Below the pieces are notes generated by a model that saw nothing but the letters and a program-made list of their open reading frames with translations, did not search any database and was not told where the DNA came from. A stretch of 64,000 nucleotides of DNA, taken from the NCBI RefSeq assembly GCF_004022705.2, contig NZ_RZOY02000004.1, forward strand, positions 62,001 through 126,000, in the 5' to 3' direction. The stretch comes from Mesorhizobium sp. M2D.F.Ca.ET.226.01.1.1 (lineage in GTDB: Bacteria > Pseudomonadota > Alphaproteobacteria > Rhizobiales > Rhizobiaceae). Both the position numbers and the translations under genes were made by a program. This document shows, in pieces, positions 60,926-64,000 of the stretch; position 1 is the first letter of the stretch, and each line of letters begins with the position of its first letter.

Positions 60926-63330
60926 TTAGGCGCGCAGCACGCCGCCCGTCTGCTTGTTGACGTTCTCGACGATGCGTTTTGCGAGCGCCTCGAAATCCTC
61001 GTCGGTCAGCGTCTTTTCGACCGGCTGGATCGAGACCTCGATGGCGATCGACTTCTTGGCTTCGCCGAGCGAGGCGCCCTCGAAGACATCGAACACCGAA
61101 ACGCCGGTGACCAGCTTCTTGCCTGCGGCCAAGGCTGCCCGCACCAGCGTGCCGGCTTCTACCGTCCGGTCGACGACGAAGGCGAAATCGCGCTTCACCG
61201 CCTGGAAGGGCGAGAGTTCCAGTTTCGGCTTGGTGCGCGTCGGTTTGGCCTTCGGCTCCGGCACGGCGTCGACGAAAACCTCGAAGCCGCAGAGCGGACC
61301 CGAGACGTCAAGCGTTTCCAGCGTCTTCGGATGGAATTCGCCGAAGGTGCCGAGCACGGTCTTGGGGCCGAGCTTGATCGTGCCGGAGCGTCCCGGATGG
61401 TACCAGGCCGGGCCGCCGGGCTCGATCTGCAGCCGGTCGACCGGCGCGCCGCAGGCTTCGAGCGCCGCGATCGCGTCCGCCTTGGCGTCGAACACGCCGA
61501 CCGGTCCGGCATTGCCGGCCCAGCTGCGGCCCGAACCTTCGAGCTTGGCGGTGCCGCGCCTGACGCCGGCGGCAACGCGCCGCTGCTGGTCGGCCGCATC
61601 CCCCTCATAGGTGCCCGATACCTCGAAAAGCGCCACGTCGCCGATGCCCTTGTCGGCATTGCGCTGCGCGGCCGCGATCAGCCCGGGCAATAACGAGGGC
61701 CGCATGTCGGACATGTCGGCGGCGATCGGGTTGGCGAGCTTCAGCGACGTCTGGCCGCCGCCGAACAGCTCGGCGTGCTTTGCCGGGATGAACGACCAGG
61801 TGACGGCCTCCATCATGCCGCGCACGGCCAGCGCGCGCTTGGCCGCGCGGGTGCGCACCTGCAGCGTGGTCAGGATCTTGCCGTTGACGGCGTCATGCGA
61901 GGTGAGCGGCTGCGGCGCAATGTTGTCGACGCCGTGGATGCGCATCACTTCCTCGACCAGGTCGGCCTTGCCGTCGATGTCCGGCCGCCAGGACGGCACC
62001 TTCACCTTGACGACGTCGCCCGAGCCCTGCGGCTCGAAGCCGAGACGAGTCAGGATACCGAGTGCTTCTTCCCTCGACACCTCGATGCCGGTCAGCCGCT
62101 TCACTTCCGACAGCGGGAAGGACACGACCATCGGCTTGTGGCCGGCATAACCGGCAACCTCCATTTCGGACGGCGTGCCGCCGCAGAAGTCGAGCACCAG
62201 CCTGGTCGCGAGCTCCACACCCGGCACCATGAATTCGGGATCGACACCGCGCTCGAAACGGTAGCGCGCATCGCTTATGATGCCGAGCGCGCGGCCGGTG
62301 CGGGCCGTGGTGATCGGGTCCCAGAGCGCCGATTCGATCAGCACGTCGGTGGTGTTCTCGTCGCAGCCGGAATGCTCGCCGCCCATGATGCCGGCAATCG
62401 ATTCGACGCCATTGTCATCGGCAATCACGCACATTTCGGGCGTCAGCGTGTATTCGCGGCCATCGAGCGCCAGCACCTTCTCGCCGACCCTGGCGCGCCG
62501 CACCACGAGGTTACCGGCGACCTTGGCGGCGTCGAACACATGCAGCGGCCGGCCGCGGTCGAAGGTGACGTAATTGGTGATGTCGACCAGCGCGCTGATC
62601 GGGCGAAGCCCGATGGCGATCAGCCGCTGCTGCAGCCATTTCGGCGACGGACCGTTCTTGACGCCCTTGACCAGCCTGAGCGCGAAGCCCGGGCAAAGCT
62701 CCGGCGCCTCGATCGTGACCTTGACCGGGCACAGGCCTTCGCCGGCATGCGGCATGATCGCGCCGCCGGTGAGCCGGCCGAGCCCGCTCGCCGCGAGGTC
62801 GCGCGCAATGCCGTAGACGCTGGTCGCATCCGGCCGGTTCGGCGTCAAATTGATCTCGATGACCGGATCGTCGAGATGCGCATAAGCCGCGAAGCTGGTG
62901 CCGACCGGCGCGTCCTCAGGCAGATCGATGATGCCGTTATGCTCATCGGAGATCTCCAGCTCGCGCTCCGAGCACATCATGCCATGGCTCTCGACACCGC
63001 GGATCTTGCCGACCGAGAGCGTCACGGCGATGCCCGGAACATAAGTGCCGGGCGCCGCGAAGGCGCCGATCAGGCCGGCGCGGGCATTCGGTGCGCCGCA
63101 CACCACTTGCACCGGCGGCTTGCCGTTGCCGGTGTCGACGGTCAGCACGCGCAGCCGGTCGGCGTCGGGATGCTGCACCGCCGTCAGCACCTTGGCGATG
63201 ACGAAGGGCTTCAGGCCAGCCTTGTCATCGACATGTTCGACTTCGAGGCCGATGGCGGTCAGCCGCTCGACGATCTGGGCAAGCGAGGCGTCGGTCTCGA
63301 GATGGTCCTTGAGCCAGGAGAGCGTGAATT

Positions 63331-63334
<4 letters not shown>
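60926..63334 (-). CDS. pheT: Phenylalanyl-tRNA synthetase beta chain
   Basis: Beta chain of the alpha2-beta2 PheRS, charging tRNA-Phe; 802 residues, normal length. N-terminal [16 protein letters not shown], tRNA-binding EMAP-type domain (about 40-150, [19 protein letters not shown]), B3/4 editing domain, B5 domain and a C-terminal ferredoxin-fold anticodon-binding domain (about 705-800, [19 protein letters not shown]). ATG 63334 overlaps the stop of the GFA gene by 4 bp (ATGA). A longer frame upstream would run through GFA and is rejected. Confidence 0.97.

Positions 63335-64000
<666 letters not shown>

Overview
The window is high-GC chromosomal DNA from an alphaproteobacterium of the Hyphomicrobiales, most like Mesorhizobium or a close Phyllobacteriaceae relative. 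The grounds are the housekeeping proteins (ArgB, EngB, YidC, RnpA, RpmH, PheST), the very GC-rich third codon positions, and short palindromic intergenic elements of the rhizobial mosaic type. This placement is inferred from reading the sequence, not from a database search.

Region 1 (1-20.5 kb) holds the rpmH-rnpA-yidC-engB-argB housekeeping block, broken up by two inserted blocks. One carries an amidase, an ECF sigma/RskA-type anti-sigma pair with a fasciclin protein and an exported MsrB, a TetR-controlled EmrAB-type pump and a soluble FtsK. The other carries a second EmrAB-type pump preceded by two damaged genes: a chimeric acetyltransferase remnant and a MarR remnant. A sensor histidine kinase without a partner closes the region.

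Region 2 (20.6-36 kb) starts at a tRNA-Arg(ACG) and looks accessory. It has a four-gene cluster (Ohr, two alpha/beta hydrolases, a P460-type cytochrome) divergent from a large winged-helix/NTPase regulator. It also has an aldo/keto reductase with an AraC regulator, a DHFR-like protein, an MFS permease, a ClpS-like domain fused to an AAA+ ATPase, and an exported hydrolase with a TetR regulator and a clear operator.

Region 3 (36-51.7 kb) contains three compact systems. First is an NrtR-like Nudix regulator with an SPFH protein and a diverged NAD-kinase-like protein. Second is an XRE-hyfBCEFGI operon for a membrane complex related to energy-converting hydrogenases whose large subunit has lost the nickel cysteines. 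Third is an NRPS-like adenylation/carrier/membrane/hexapeptide protein with its own GNAT acetyltransferase and phosphopantetheinyl transferase.

Region 4 (51.9-64 kb) carries an ECF sigma factor with a SnoaL-like tail, a glyoxalase gene interrupted by an amber codon, redox enzymes (FAD dehydrogenase, Gfo/Idh/MocA, YceI with cytochrome b561, LysR with an aldo/keto reductase), a nucleotidyltransferase-like protein, and pheS-gfa-pheT, where a GFA-family gene sits between the two synthetase subunits with 4-bp overlaps on both sides. The strongest candidates for new biology are the ClpS-AAA fusion (32.4-34.1 kb), the NrtR/SPFH/NADK-like operon (36.1-38.8 kb), the nickel-less Hyf complex (38.8-46.3 kb) and the NRPS-like locus (46.5-51.7 kb). 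No CRISPR array, rRNA, transposase or integrase was seen.
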